Positions 1 through 8,153 of a stretch of 64,000 bases of DNA are shown in pieces. The DNA comes from Sedimenticola thiotaurini. GTDB taxonomy: Bacteria; Pseudomonadota; Gammaproteobacteria; Chromatiales; Chromatiaceae. Made by a program: the position numbers and the translations under genes. The notes under the pieces are model-generated. The model saw only the letters and a program-made list of their open reading frames with translations, ran no database searches and had not been told where the DNA came from. Positions within the stretch are counted from its first letter, which is position 1. Each line of letters opens with the position of its first letter. Where the stretch lies: assembly GCF_001007875.1 (NCBI RefSeq), contig NZ_CP011412.1, forward strand, positions 3,100,001 through 3,164,000. The letters are read 5' to 3'.

Positions 1-70
1 GTTCCCGGCAGGCCCGCAGAATGCGCAGGGCGATTTCGCCCCGATTGGCGATGACGATTTTTTCAATCAT
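1..70 (-). CDS. accC: Biotin carboxylase subunit of acetyl-CoA carboxylase, N-terminus only
   Basis: The reverse strand reads ATG at 70-68, then Met-Ile-Glu-Lys-Ile-Val-Ile-Ala-Asn-Arg-Gly-Glu-Ile-Ala. This is the conserved first strand and loop of the biotin carboxylase N-terminal domain. Only about 23 residues lie in the window; the rest is off the left edge. The enzyme carboxylates biotin on AccB using ATP and bicarbonate, the first half of the acetyl-CoA carboxylase reaction of fatty acid synthesis. It starts 14 bases after the accB stop, the usual accB-accC operon arrangement. Confidence 0.93.
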   Translation of the reverse strand, partial: MIEKIVIANRGEIALRILRACRE

Positions 71-84
71 AGCGACAGGGGCCT

Positions 85-539
85 TTATTCAATAATAAAC
101 AGGGGCTCGTTGTATTCCACTGGCTGGCCGTTTTCCACCAGAATCTTGGCGATTACACCGGACTTGTCACACTCGATCTGATTGAGGATTTTCATCGCCT
201 CGATGATGCAGAGCGTCTCGCCCACGTTGACCTGCTGTCCCACTTCAACAAAGGGTTTGGAGGTGGGGGTCGGGGAGCGATAGAAGGTGCCTACCATGGG
301 GGAGCGGATGGCGTGACCGGTCAGTTCCGGTTTTGCCTCGCCGGCGGCTTCGGCCGCCGGAGCGGCGGCGGGGGCGCGGCGGGTGCCATTTGGGGTTGCG
401 GTGCGCTCATGGCGACGGGCGGCATGGTCGAACTGACCCGACTGATGCGTACCGACTCTTCGCCTTCGTGAATTTCGATCTCGGCAACATCCGACTCTTC
501 GATGAGCTCGATCAGTTTTTTTACTTTGCGGATATCCAT
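85..539 (-). CDS. accB: Biotin carboxyl carrier protein (AccB), one-base frameshift in a C5 tract
   Basis: The N-terminal half (539 down to about 375) opens [16 protein letters not shown] and carries the family's SVRISR segment and a Pro/Ala linker. The C-terminal half (from about 370 to 85) carries [12 protein letters not shown] and the biotin attachment motif EAMKI, ending PLFIIE. The two halves are in different frames. The junction is the G5 run at 370-374 (C5 on the coding strand) in the Pro/Ala linker. One more C there restores a continuous 151-residue protein, the normal family length. As written, the protein stops at 321 without the biotin domain. Because the gene is essential and everything else looks intact, I think a base-call error or a very recent mutation is more likely than real loss. 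It lies between aroQ (27 bases upstream) and accC. Confidence 0.88.
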
Positions 540-566
540 GGTGGTTGTAAATCCCGGTTCGGTTGC

Positions 567-1007
567 TTAGGTGCTGAGACGCTTGAGGGCGGCGGCCAGT
601 GCGAGCTCGTAACTCTGCACTCCCAGGCCGCTGATGACGCCTTCAGCAATATCGGAAAAATAGGAGTGCTTGCGGAACGGCTCCCGTGCATGAACGTTCG
701 AGAGGTGCACTTCTATGAAGGGTATGTTCACCCCAAGCAGGGCGTCGCGCAGGGCCACGCTGGTGTGGGTGAAGGCTGCCGGATTGAAAATGATATAGGC
801 GATCTGCTCATCCCGGGCGCGGTGGATCCGCTCGATCAGCTCGTGCTCCGCGTTGCTCTGGGTGAAGGTGAGGCTGTGGCCGGCGCCCTGGGTGAGATGG
901 GTCAGGTGCTCCTCGATGTCGGCCAGTGTCTCCTGGCCATACAGTTCCGGTTCACGGGTTCCCAGTAGATTCAGGTTGGGGCCGTTCAGTACCAGAATGG
1001 TCGCCAT
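567..1007 (-). CDS. aroQ: Type II 3-dehydroquinate dehydratase
   Basis: The 146-residue product dehydrates 3-dehydroquinate to 3-dehydroshikimate in the shikimate pathway. The sequence shows the type II N-terminus with [12 protein letters not shown] (residues 9-20), catalytic Tyr23, the [10 protein letters not shown] active-site segment, and EVHLSN with a downstream His-Ala-Arg-Glu-Pro. The length matches the dodecameric type II enzymes, not the type I class. An in-frame ATG 13 codons upstream (1046) exists, but homology begins at [11 protein letters not shown], so the start is set at 1007. aroQ-accB-accC is a common gammaproteobacterial operon, and this gene appears to be its first member. 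Confidence 0.95.
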   Translation of the reverse strand: MATILVLNGPNLNLLGTREPELYGQETLADIEEHLTHLTQGAGHSLTFTQSNAEHELIERIHRARDEQIAYIIFNPAAFTHTSVALRDALLGVNIPFIEVHLSNVHAREPFRKHSYFSDIAEGVISGLGVQSYELALAAALKRLST

Positions 1008-1086
1008 GATAGTTTTCCCGACAGATGGTGTTTCGCCCCGTTGCACGCCTGAAGCGGCTGGGGATGTAAGATCAATCTAGGGGTAA

Positions 1087-1115
1087 ATTCTGACGGAGTG
1101 GAGTTAGTTTGTCCA
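1087..1115 (-). promoter_or_regulatory. Putative sigma70 promoter for aroQ-accB-accC
   Basis: On the minus strand TGGACA (1115-1110) is followed after 17 bases by CAGAAT (1092-1087), about 80 bases before the aroQ start. Matches to the consensus hexamers are 5/6 and 4/6. This is assigned by pattern only. Confidence 0.45.
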
Positions 1116-1175
1116 GATTTTAGCGAAGATCACGCCAAGATCGGCGAAAATAAATCAGGAATTAAACAATTAAAA

Positions 1176-1221
1176 TGGGCCCGGCCGTGATTCATGACAC
1201 ATTTGTCAGGGGCCGGGCCCA
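1176..1221 (-). terminator. Intrinsic terminator after the dsbD-tlpA operon
   Basis: A perfect inverted repeat pairs TGGGCCCGGCC (1176-1186) with GGCCGGGCCCA (1211-1221). It begins 10 bases past the stop of the TlpA-like gene. On the minus strand the stem is followed by the T-rich stretch TTTTAATTG. It separates this operon from the downstream aroQ-accB promoter. Confidence 0.7.
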
Positions 1222-1230
1222 CATTTCTAA

Positions 1231-1755
1231 CTAAAGTACCGCGTTCAGCTCCTTCTCCAGCACTTCACGCTTCATCTCGCCGGACTGGATGTACCGGGTC
1301 TTCCCCTGGCGATCGAATATGACGGTGAAAGGGAGTGAGTCGAACCGGTTCCCCATGCGGTTGGAGAGCTCGATCGCTTTGGTGCTGCCGATCAGGATGG
1401 GAAAACCGATATCGTAGACATCGACAAAATCCTGCACCATGTCCGGATCATCAATAGCGATGCCGACGAACTGAACGCCCCGGTCCTGGTAGTTCTGCTG
1501 GGTCTCGATAAACAGCGGCATCTCCTTGCGACAGGGTGGGCACCAGGTGGCCCAGTAGTTCACCACCAGGACCTTGCCGGCCCACTGGTCGCTGGACTGC
1601 TGCTGGCCATCCAGATCCGGGAAACTGAAAGCCGGCATTTGGCTTTCGGCATTCCCGGTCAGGTTTGGCTTGGCCGGCGTCGGCTCCTGCTCACAACCGG
1701 CCAGGAATCCCAGGCTCACTAACAGGGGGAGCATCAGTACATAACGCATTCTCAT
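1231..1755 (-). CDS. TlpA/ResA-like thioredoxin-fold lipoprotein
   Basis: The 174-residue protein has a short hydrophobic signal ending in a lipobox (LAGC, Cys21), so it is probably a lipid-anchored periplasmic protein. A thioredoxin-like AhpC/TSA or redoxin fold follows, with the active site Trp-Cys-Pro-Pro-Cys at residues 71-75 and a cis-proline loop (SLPFT). This is the TlpA/ResA type, which usually reduces substrate disulfides, for example apocytochrome c or copper-site cysteines. The start overlaps the dsbD stop (ATGA), so the two are translationally coupled. DsbD probably supplies its electrons; that partnership is inferred from position and family. Confidence 0.85.
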   Translation of the reverse strand: MRMRYVLMLPLLVSLGFLAGCEQEPTPAKPNLTGNAESQMPAFSFPDLDGQQQSSDQWAGKVLVVNYWATWCPPCRKEMPLFIETQQNYQDRGVQFVGIAIDDPDMVQDFVDVYDIGFPILIGSTKAIELSNRMGNRFDSLPFTVIFDRQGKTRYIQSGEMKREVLEKELNAVL

Positions 1756-4046
1756 TGCAGGGCGCTCCTTACGTGGTTGGCGAACTCCTCAGCTGCTTTG
1801 AAACCGACTACGCGGTAACCTTTCCGTTCCTGGCCATCCCGGCCATAGAACATGATGCTGGGAGGTCCAGGCAGGCCGAAGTGTCCCTGTAACAGGGCCA
1901 CATCCTGTTCATCATTGGCGGTGACGTCCGCCTGCAGCAGAACGGCATCCGAGAGTGCGGCCATTACCTGCGGATCGCTGAAGGTGTAGCGTTCCATCTC
2001 CTTGCAGGAGACGCACCAGTCGGCGTAGAAGTCGAGCATCACCGGTTTACCGGCGCTGCTGGCTGCGGCCACTTCCCGTTCCAGGTCGGCTACGGTCTTG
2101 ATCCGTTTGAACTGCAGATGGGCCGACTCACTGGTAGTGCCGGCGGCGAACAGTCCGCGCAGTGGCTGTACCGTATCCTTGCCGCCTGCCGCTGCACCGA
2201 TCAACATCAGACTGCCGTAAATCAGCAGTACCATGCCCAGACCCTTCCAGAGCCGATCCCAGCCGGACGCTTCTACCGGCAGCTCACCAATTGCGCCCAT
2301 GTAGATGGCGCTGACCACCAGCAGGATGCCCCATAGCAACATGGCGATATCCGCTGGCACGACCCGCTCCAGCAGGATGATGGCAACCGCCAGCATGCCG
2401 ACACCGAACACCGCCTTGACCTTGTCCATCCAGCTGCCGGCCCGGGGCAGGTATTTGCCGGCGGATGTGCCGATGATGATGAGTGGTGTGCCCATACCCA
2501 TGGCGAGGGCGAACAGGGCCAGGCCGCCCAGCAGGGCGTCACCGGTCTGACCGATATAGATCAGTGCGCCCGCCAGGGGTGGCGCAACACAGGGGCCGAC
2601 AATCAGGGCGGACAGGAAGCCCATAATGGCCACACCCACCAGGCTGCCGCCGGACTGCTTGTTGCTCCGTTCAGTCAGTTTGCTCTGCCAGCTGCTGGGC
2701 AGTTGCAACTCGTAGAAACCGAACATGGAGAGCGCCAGACCGACAAATACCAGGGCGAAGAAGCTGAGAATCCAGGGGTCCTGGAAGGCGGCCTGCAGGT
2801 TCTGTCCGAAAAGCCCCGCCAGCACGCCTGCCCCGGTGTAGGTGACCGACATGGCCAGTACATAGACCAGCGACAGGATGAAGGCCTTGTAGGTGGTGAT
2901 GCCGGTGCCCTGTCCGGCAATGATCCCGGACAGGATCGGGATCATGGGGAAGACGCAGGGGGTCAGTGAGAGTGCCAGTCCCAGGCCAAAGAACAGCAGC
3001 GTGATCAACAGGGTGTTGCCGCCGGCCAGGGTGGAGGCGATCTCGTCCATTTCGGACTGGGGTTCCCCTGCGGCACTGGAGGTCTGCACCGCGGTGGCCG
3101 CCATGGCCTGTTGTGGTTGCTGCGGCGCTGCGCTGGCCTGGGCGGCGCTCAGGGCCGGCAGGGTCAATGCGAAAACCTTGCGGGCAGGTGGGTAGCAGAC
3201 GCCGGCCTCGGCGCAGCCCTGATAATTTACCTGCAGCTCGATATCAGTAACGTCACTGCTGCTGCGAATGAGCGGCAATGGCAGATCAATGCTGTCGTGG
3301 TAAACCGGCAGATCACCGAAGGAGCCATCAGGTTTCAGGGCGTTTTGTTTGATTTCGGCGGGGGGCAGCTTGAACTGGCCCAGTTGTACACCATCACCTG
3401 ACTTTAGCGTTACACCGATTTTGTCCTGATACAGGTAGGTGCCTGGAGCGATCTGCCAGTTCAGACGAATGCGGTCGGCCTGTTCAACGGTGGCGGAGAG
3501 CTGGTAAGCCTGCTCCGGGGAGGGTATCTCATCCTCTTCCTGGATGCCCAGGGTTTGACCCAGGTTGCCCAATGCCCCCATTGCCTGGCCACCGGCAGGG
3601 GGCAGGCTCAGGGAGACATCCTGTTTCTGTGGCGGATAACAGAGTCCGGCATCGGCGCAGCCCTGGGAGACGGTCGTCAATACCAGGTTGTCACCGGCGT
3701 CGGCTGCACGCTGGATGGGGATCTGGATGGAGACCGAGTTGCGGTAGATCTCCACATCACCGAAAAATTCATCATGCTTGTTTTTACCCGCTGGGAAACG
3801 GGCTTCCCCCAGGGTGATGCCGGGGGTCTGGCTGGTGAACTTGAGCTTGTTGCGGTAGAGGTAATATCCCTCGGCAATCTGCCAGGTGAGACGGATATTG
3901 TCAGCACCCTCGACAGCGGTGTTCAGCTTGAATGCCTGCTGGGGTGTCAGGTAGTCGGGCTGTTCTGCCTGGGCGGTGCTGAATAACGGTAGTAACAGTA
4001 GGATCTGTAACAAAAACAGTGCATTTAATTTTTTTATTGTGTACAT
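1752..4046 (-). CDS. dsbD: Thiol:disulfide interchange protein DsbD with two N-terminal alpha domains
   Basis: DsbD carries cytosolic thioredoxin electrons across the inner membrane to periplasmic thiol reductants. The 764-residue protein has a signal peptide (residues 1-27), then two DsbD-alpha domains: about 30-150 with QGCADAGLCYPP (Cys130/Cys136) and about 175-298 with QGCAEAGVCYPP (Cys278/Cys284). An Ala/Gln-rich linker follows. The multi-pass beta domain has its conserved cysteines in LTPCVFPMIP (Cys364) and VGPCVAPPLAG. The C-terminal thioredoxin-like gamma domain has Trp-Cys-Val-Ser-Cys. The E. coli protein has one alpha domain and is about 565 residues, so the extra length is explained by the second alpha domain. 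It overlaps cutA upstream by 13 bases and the TlpA-like gene downstream by 4. Confidence 0.95.
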   Translation of the reverse strand: MYTIKKLNALFLLQILLLLPLFSTAQAEQPDYLTPQQAFKLNTAVEGADNIRLTWQIAEGYYLYRNKLKFTSQTPGITLGEARFPAGKNKHDEFFGDVEIYRNSVSIQIPIQRAADAGDNLVLTTVSQGCADAGLCYPPQKQDVSLSLPPAGGQAMGALGNLGQTLGIQEEDEIPSPEQAYQLSATVEQADRIRLNWQIAPGTYLYQDKIGVTLKSGDGVQLGQFKLPPAEIKQNALKPDGSFGDLPVYHDSIDLPLPLIRSSSDVTDIELQVNYQGCAEAGVCYPPARKVFALTLPALSAAQASAAPQQPQQAMAATAVQTSSAAGEPQSEMDEIASTLAGGNTLLITLLFFGLGLALSLTPCVFPMIPILSGIIAGQGTGITTYKAFILSLVYVLAMSVTYTGAGVLAGLFGQNLQAAFQDPWILSFFALVFVGLALSMFGFYELQLPSSWQSKLTERSNKQSGGSLVGVAIMGFLSALIVGPCVAPPLAGALIYIGQTGDALLGGLALFALAMGMGTPLIIIGTSAGKYLPRAGSWMDKVKAVFGVGMLAVAIILLERVVPADIAMLLWGILLVVSAIYMGAIGELPVEASGWDRLWKGLGMVLLIYGSLMLIGAAAGGKDTVQPLRGLFAAGTTSESAHLQFKRIKTVADLEREVAAASSAGKPVMLDFYADWCVSCKEMERYTFSDPQVMAALSDAVLLQADVTANDEQDVALLQGHFGLPGPPSIMFYGRDGQERKGYRVVGFKAAEEFANHVRSALQ

Positions 4047-4354
4047 ACATCAATCCAATGAAGGTAAGCGGGTAGACCTTGCTGTACAGGGACCGCAATA
4101 ATCTCCGGTAGTTCATAAGGATGGAGAGAGATTATGGTCTGCTGCAGATCCGCATAGCGTGCTTGCGTGCTCTTTATCAGCAACAGGTACTCCTCCGACT
4201 TTTCAAGCTTATCCTGCCAGACATAGATCGATTTGATCGGCGCCGTTATGCTGACGCAGGCGGCGAGTCGTTGTTCCACCAGTTGGCCGGCGATCCTGTC
4301 GGCGCTTTCCTGGTCGGGGCAGGTACAGTAGATCAAAAGCTTGTCCACGGGCAT
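4034..4354 (-). CDS. cutA: Divalent-cation tolerance protein CutA
   Basis: The 106-residue protein of the CutA1 family forms PII-like trimers; its physiological role is poorly defined, with copper binding and tolerance reported in E. coli. Visible family segments are LIYCTCPDQESADRIA near the N-terminus, LAACVSI, IKSIYVWQ, EEYLLLIKS and the C-terminal HPYELPEIIAVP. I start it at the ATG at 4354; an in-frame ATG 12 codons upstream would add non-conserved residues. The 3' end overlaps dsbD by 13 bases. cutA-dsbD pairing is common in gammaproteobacteria. Confidence 0.92.
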   Translation of the reverse strand: MPVDKLLIYCTCPDQESADRIAGQLVEQRLAACVSITAPIKSIYVWQDKLEKSEEYLLLIKSTQARYADLQQTIISLHPYELPEIIAVPVQQGLPAYLHWIDVCTQ

Positions 4355-4424
4355 GAGCCGGAAGATACAGGATTGATCGGTCGTGCGCAAAATCGAAATA
4401 AATACTTATATTTAGCATGGTAAT

Positions 4425-4451
4425 GGCCTCCCGGATCGGGTCGGGGAGGCC
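4425..4451. repeat. 8-bp perfect inverted repeat between cutA and fxsA
   Basis: GGCCTCCC (4425-4432) pairs perfectly with GGGAGGCC (4444-4451) across an 11-base loop, in the 182-base gap between the divergent cutA and fxsA genes. No T-run follows on either strand, so it is not a convincing terminator. It could be an operator or a leader hairpin. Function unknown. Confidence 0.4.
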
Positions 4452-4536
4452 GTGTTGTCGCGCCAAGAGTGCAGTAGCCCGGATAAGGGTGTGGTTATCT
4501 TGAATCGTGCGGTTTCGGGGCGTAAGCTCTGCCCCC

Positions 4537-4983
4537 ATGAATCCTCTACTCCTGCTTCTGCTGCTGTTTGTCGGCATCCCGCTAGTCGAACTCTATTTTC
4601 TCATTGAAGTTGGTTCCCAGATCGGCGCTCTGCCAACCATCCTGCTGACCGTTTTCACCGCAGTACTGGGTGGTGCGCTGGTCCGTTTGCAGGGTTTCTC
4701 CACCGCCATGCGGGTGCGGGCCGGCATGGATCGGGGCGAAGTTCCGGCCATTGAGATGCTGGAAGGGGTGGTGTTGCTGCTCAGTGGCATTCTGTTGCTG
4801 CTGCCCGGTTTTTTTACCGACCTGTTCGGTTTTCTCTGCCTGGTGCCGCCGGTCCGGCGCGCCATGATTGTCTGGTTCCTGAAGCGCTCGGGCACCATGC
4901 GCCCGGTGGGGGATGCTGATTCCACGCAGCGCAATGAAAATCCCCGGGTGATCGAAGGCGAATTCCATCGGGATGACGATTGA
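4537..4983 (+). CDS. fxsA: FxsA family membrane protein
   Basis: The 148-residue inner-membrane protein belongs to the FxsA family, named for suppression of F-plasmid exclusion of phage T7; its cellular function is unknown. Two N-terminal hydrophobic segments (about residues 2-20 and 27-47) and a third around 75-100 (VVLLLSGILLLLPGFFTD) match the family, as does the GxPLVELY motif (IPLVELYFLIEVG). The C-terminus is hydrophilic and acidic. An upstream in-frame ATG at 4507 is less likely because conservation starts at MNPLLLL. Confidence 0.9.
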   Translation: MNPLLLLLLLFVGIPLVELYFLIEVGSQIGALPTILLTVFTAVLGGALVRLQGFSTAMRVRAGMDRGEVPAIEMLEGVVLLLSGILLLLPGFFTDLFGFLCLVPPVRRAMIVWFLKRSGTMRPVGDADSTQRNENPRVIEGEFHRDDD

Positions 4984-4989
4984 GCTGAC

Positions 4990-5440
4990 GTGATCCGGGC
5001 CGATCGGGGTATTTGATTCCGGTATTGGTGGCCTATCGGTATTGCACCAAATCCGTCGCCTGTTGCCGGCCGCGTCACTCTGCTACGTGGCGGACAACGG
5101 CTATCTTCCCTACGGCAGCAAACCGCCCGAAGTTGTGCGACGGCGTTCCCCGGCCATCGGCCGGTTTCTGGTGGATCAGGGCAATCGTGGTGGCCTGCAA
5201 TACCGCCACGGCGGCGGTAATCGCCGCATTGCGGCAGGAGTTCGCCCTGCCGGTGATCGGTGTGGAGCCGGGGCTGAAGCCCCCTATCAGCCTGAGTCGC
5301 AGTGGTGTGGTCGGGGTGCTTGCCACGGAGGGGGCGAGCAGCTCTGGGTGAGTGGCGATGTGCTGCCAGCGGTGCACCAGTTCGGCCGTCTGTGGCGGCC
5401 CGGCTGTGCGGTCCGGCAGTTGCCCGACCCGGTCAGATAG
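4990..5440 (+). pseudogene. murI: Glutamate racemase remnant, frameshifted and C-terminally truncated
   Basis: MurI converts L-glutamate to D-glutamate for peptidoglycan. Recognisable pieces lie in alternating frames. Frame at 5003: [19 protein letters not shown], then [15 protein letters not shown] up to FLVDQG near 5185. Frame shifted from about 5187: [20 protein letters not shown] and [10 protein letters not shown] to LATEG near 5335, then a stop at 5355. A weak remnant (LPAVHQFG, AVRQLP) follows back in the first frame to 5440. The start codon is out of frame with the first piece. The C-terminal half, including the second catalytic cysteine (Gly-Cys-Thr-His), is missing. At least three lesions plus truncation make this a real pseudogene, not a read error. 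Confidence 0.92.
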
Positions 5441-5471
5441 CCAGCCCGCTCAGACAGCCATCCCGGTCTGC

Positions 5472-6230
5472 TCAGTCCAGCAGTCGATACCAGGCCCGTC
5501 CCAGCTGTTCATGCAGGGCGAAATAGCTGTCCCGGAAAGCCCTTTCTGTGGGCAGCCAGTCGTAGTAGCTGGCGCGCTCGCTCGGGCCGTGGGCGAATGC
5601 CGTCGGTGCCGGCTGAACCCGGATGCCGGCCGCCTCGAACACATCCAGGGCGCGCAGCATGTGCCAGGCGTGGGTCACCAGCAGGATCTTGTGGATATTG
5701 TGTTGCTCCAACAGCGGTTTCAGGATCAGCGCCTGCTCCCGGGTGGTGTGGCTTCGATCCTCGGTGAGCATCACTTTGACCCCAAACTCACCCTCCAGTA
5801 CGGCCCGGCCAATAGTGGCCTCGCTGGGCCCACTGCTGTGTAGTGAGCCGCCACTGGTGATCAACGGCAGGCCGGTGTTACGGGATAGCCAGGCGGCGTA
5901 GCGCAGGCGCTCCAGAAGCAGGGAGTTGGCGGTATCCTGGCCACCATACTCTGGCGCCGCTTCCCGGCGACCGGCGCCCAGTACCACGATCGCCTGGGCG
6001 TCCGTGCTGCGGATCTGGTCTCTGGTGAGCGCGGATATGGTTTCCAGGTTGGCCATCAACTGGCCGGAAATGTAGGGGGTTGATAGCAGATAGAGCGCTG
6101 CCAGGGTGGTGAACAGCAACAGCTTGCCGATCAGTCGGCCGGCCAGTATCAGGCCCAGTAGCCCCAGCAGTACCAGTATGCCGGGTGGCAGTAACAGGGT
6201 TTTCAGGGCCCAGACAATCTCCTGATCCAT
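5472..6230 (-). CDS. YdcF/ElyC-like DUF218 membrane protein
   Basis: The 252-residue protein has two N-terminal membrane helices (about residues 8-30 and 34-52) followed by a DUF218 domain starting at AIVVLGAGRR (about 79). Further family segments are LITSGG, the Glu/Thr-rich TTREQA stretch and LLVTHAWHMLRA. E. coli ElyC, with this architecture, affects peptidoglycan and undecaprenyl-phosphate metabolism. A similar role would fit the adjacent wall genes, but that is inference. It starts 4 bases after the lipA stop and is probably the last gene of the operon. Confidence 0.85.
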   Translation of the reverse strand: MDQEIVWALKTLLLPPGILVLLGLLGLILAGRLIGKLLLFTTLAALYLLSTPYISGQLMANLETISALTRDQIRSTDAQAIVVLGAGRREAAPEYGGQDTANSLLLERLRYAAWLSRNTGLPLITSGGSLHSSGPSEATIGRAVLEGEFGVKVMLTEDRSHTTREQALILKPLLEQHNIHKILLVTHAWHMLRALDVFEAAGIRVQPAPTAFAHGPSERASYYDWLPTERAFRDSYFALHEQLGRAWYRLLD

Positions 6231-6233
6231 CGA

Positions 6234-7220
6234 TTACTCCTTGTGATCGCGGTCGAGTAGTGGGTTGGCCTGCAGATCGGCGTGATAGGAGGAGCGCACC
6301 AGCGGGCCACTGGCCACGTTGGAAAAGCCCATCGCTTCGCCCTGCTGACGCAACTGGTCGAACTCTCGTGGTGTGACGAACCGGTCCACCGGCAGGTGGT
6401 CCCGGCTGGGTTGTAGATACTGACCCAGGGTCAGCATATTGACCTGGTGGTCGCGCAGGTCCCGCATGACAGCCAGCACCTCCTCGGTAGTCTCGCCCAG
6501 GCCCAGCATCAAGCCGGATTTGGTCTGTACCTCGGGGTGGCGCTCCTTGAAACGGGCCAGCAGGTCCAGCGAACCCTGGTAGTCGGCCCCCGGTCGCGCC
6601 TGGCGGTAGAGTCGGGGAATAGTCTCCAGGTTGTGGTTGAACACGTCTGGCCGGGTCTCCGCGAAGGCATCCAGCGCCACATCAATGCGGCCCCGAAAAT
6701 CGGGTACCAGGATCTCGATACGGGTCTCCGGATTGGTGTCACGCAGTGCGGTTATGCAGTCAACGAAGTGGCCGGCCCCGCCGTCCCGCAGATCGTCCCG
6801 GTCGACCGAAGTGATCACCACGTAGCGCAACTGCATCGCCTTCACCGCTTCAGCCAGTTCGATCGGCTCCTGGGGATCTAACGGCTTTGGTTTGCCGTGG
6901 GCCACGTCGCAGAATGGGCAGCGCCGGGTGCAGATATCGCCCATGATCATGAAAGTGGCGGTGCCGTGGCTGAAGCACTCTCCCAGGTTGGGGCAGGCGG
7001 CCTCTTCGCACACCGAGCTGAGTTTGCTCTGGCGCAGGATCTGCTTGATCTGGCTGACCCGTTCGCCGCTGGGCATCTTCACCCGGATCCAGGCCGGCTT
7101 ACGGGGCATCTCCCGGGTCGGTTCGACTTTGACGGGAATTCTGGCCAGCTTCTCACTGCCGCGCTGGTGGGTCTCCGGGGTGGCCCGTGATGGGGCGTTG
7201 TAATCTTCAAGTTTACTCAT
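6234..7220 (-). CDS. lipA: Lipoyl synthase
   Basis: This 328-residue radical-SAM enzyme inserts two sulfurs into protein-bound octanoyl groups to make lipoate. The auxiliary-cluster cysteines are Cys71, Cys76 and Cys82 ([12 protein letters not shown]). The radical-SAM CX3CX2C motif is Cys97, Cys101 and Cys104 (CTRRCPFC). The C-terminal RSSYHA motif, whose serine ligates the auxiliary cluster, is present. It overlaps lipB by 8 bases, so the two steps of lipoate assembly are coupled. Confidence 0.97.
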   Translation of the reverse strand: MSKLEDYNAPSRATPETHQRGSEKLARIPVKVEPTREMPRKPAWIRVKMPSGERVSQIKQILRQSKLSSVCEEAACPNLGECFSHGTATFMIMGDICTRRCPFCDVAHGKPKPLDPQEPIELAEAVKAMQLRYVVITSVDRDDLRDGGAGHFVDCITALRDTNPETRIEILVPDFRGRIDVALDAFAETRPDVFNHNLETIPRLYRQARPGADYQGSLDLLARFKERHPEVQTKSGLMLGLGETTEEVLAVMRDLRDHQVNMLTLGQYLQPSRDHLPVDRFVTPREFDQLRQQGEAMGFSNVASGPLVRSSYHADLQANPLLDRDHKE

Positions 7221-7881
7221 GGGAACGGTTATCGCCTGTGGTCTGTTGGTGTTGATTGTAGCCGAGTCGGCCCAAAATGTGGCTGGCCAGCCGCTGACCC
7301 ACGGTAAACAGGGGCTCGGGGTCGGTCAGTTCGCGCAGTTGCGTCACCTGAAGGCCGGGATAGCCACAGGGGTTGATACGGTTAAAAGGCTCCAGCTCCA
7401 TGTCCACATTCAGGCTCAGGCCGTGAAAACTGCAGCCGTGCCGCACCCGCAAGCCAAGTGCCGCAATCTTGCTGCCGTTCACGTAGACGCCGGGCGCGTC
7501 CGGGCGCGCCCTGGAGTCGATCCCGTAAGTCTGTAACAGATCCACAATGCTTTGCTCGATCAGGGTGACCAGTTGGCGCACCCCCAGGCCGTAGTGGCGC
7601 AGATTGAGCAGCAGATAGGCGACCAGCTGTCCCGGGCCGTGGTAGGTGACCTGGCCGCCCCGGTCGGTTTTGATCACCGGGATGTCACCCGGGTTGAGCA
7701 GGTGTTCCGGTTTGCCGGCCTGTCCCAGGGTGAAGACCGGTGGATGCTCCACCAGCCAGATCTCATCCCGGGTGTCCGCATCCCGATTGTTGGTAAAGGT
7801 TTGCATCTCCTGCCAGACCGGCTCGTAGGATTGCCGGCCGAGTTCACGGATCAGCGGCGGCAGGGCAGGACGACTGCCCAT
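7213..7881 (-). CDS. lipB: Octanoyl-ACP:protein N-octanoyltransferase
   Basis: The 222-residue LipB transfers octanoate from acyl carrier protein to E2 and GcvH lipoyl domains. Visible motifs are [12 protein letters not shown] (residues 74-85), the catalytic lysine in GSKIAALG (Lys138), and the acyl-accepting cysteine in INPCGYPG (Cys172). The start at 7881 overlaps the ybeD stop by one base. It lies upstream of lipA as in E. coli. Confidence 0.96.
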   Translation of the reverse strand: MGSRPALPPLIRELGRQSYEPVWQEMQTFTNNRDADTRDEIWLVEHPPVFTLGQAGKPEHLLNPGDIPVIKTDRGGQVTYHGPGQLVAYLLLNLRHYGLGVRQLVTLIEQSIVDLLQTYGIDSRARPDAPGVYVNGSKIAALGLRVRHGCSFHGLSLNVDMELEPFNRINPCGYPGLQVTQLRELTDPEPLFTVGQRLASHILGRLGYNQHQQTTGDNRSHE

Positions 7882-8153
7882 CAGAGACTCATCACCACGT
7901 CGTCATGGTCGGTGAGGGCGTAATAGATTGCATCCAGCTGGGCCTTGCTGGTGGCCTGGAAAGTGACTGTGACGGACAGGTATTTTCCATTGCTGCTGGC
8001 CCGGCTGCGGCAGGCATCGCCGGGTAGATCCGGTACATGGGTGGCAACGATCTCGGTGATCAGGGCCTCGAAGTCCGGGTGGCTGGCGAGCCCCATCGCC
8101 TTGACGGAGAATTGGCAGGGGAACTCCAGCAGTGTGTCGCGTTCTTGTTTCAT
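7881..8153 (-). CDS. ybeD: YbeD/DUF493 family protein
   Basis: This 90-residue UPF0250 protein has an ACT-like small alpha/beta fold. It shows the family's [14 protein letters not shown] opening, [11 protein letters not shown] in the middle, and a C-terminal [11 protein letters not shown]. The function is unknown; its fixed position before lipB suggests a regulatory link to lipoate metabolism or wall synthesis. It overlaps dat by 4 bases and lipB by 1. Confidence 0.93.
   Translation of the reverse strand: MKQERDTLLEFPCQFSVKAMGLASHPDFEALITEIVATHVPDLPGDACRSRASSNGKYLSVTVTFQATSKAQLDAIYYALTDHDDVVMSL

Noticed and set aside
5352-5843. A 163-codon plus-strand frame after the murI remnant
   Set aside because: It runs antisense through the DUF218 gene and shows no homology; only the first part overlaps the murI remnant in a wrong frame.
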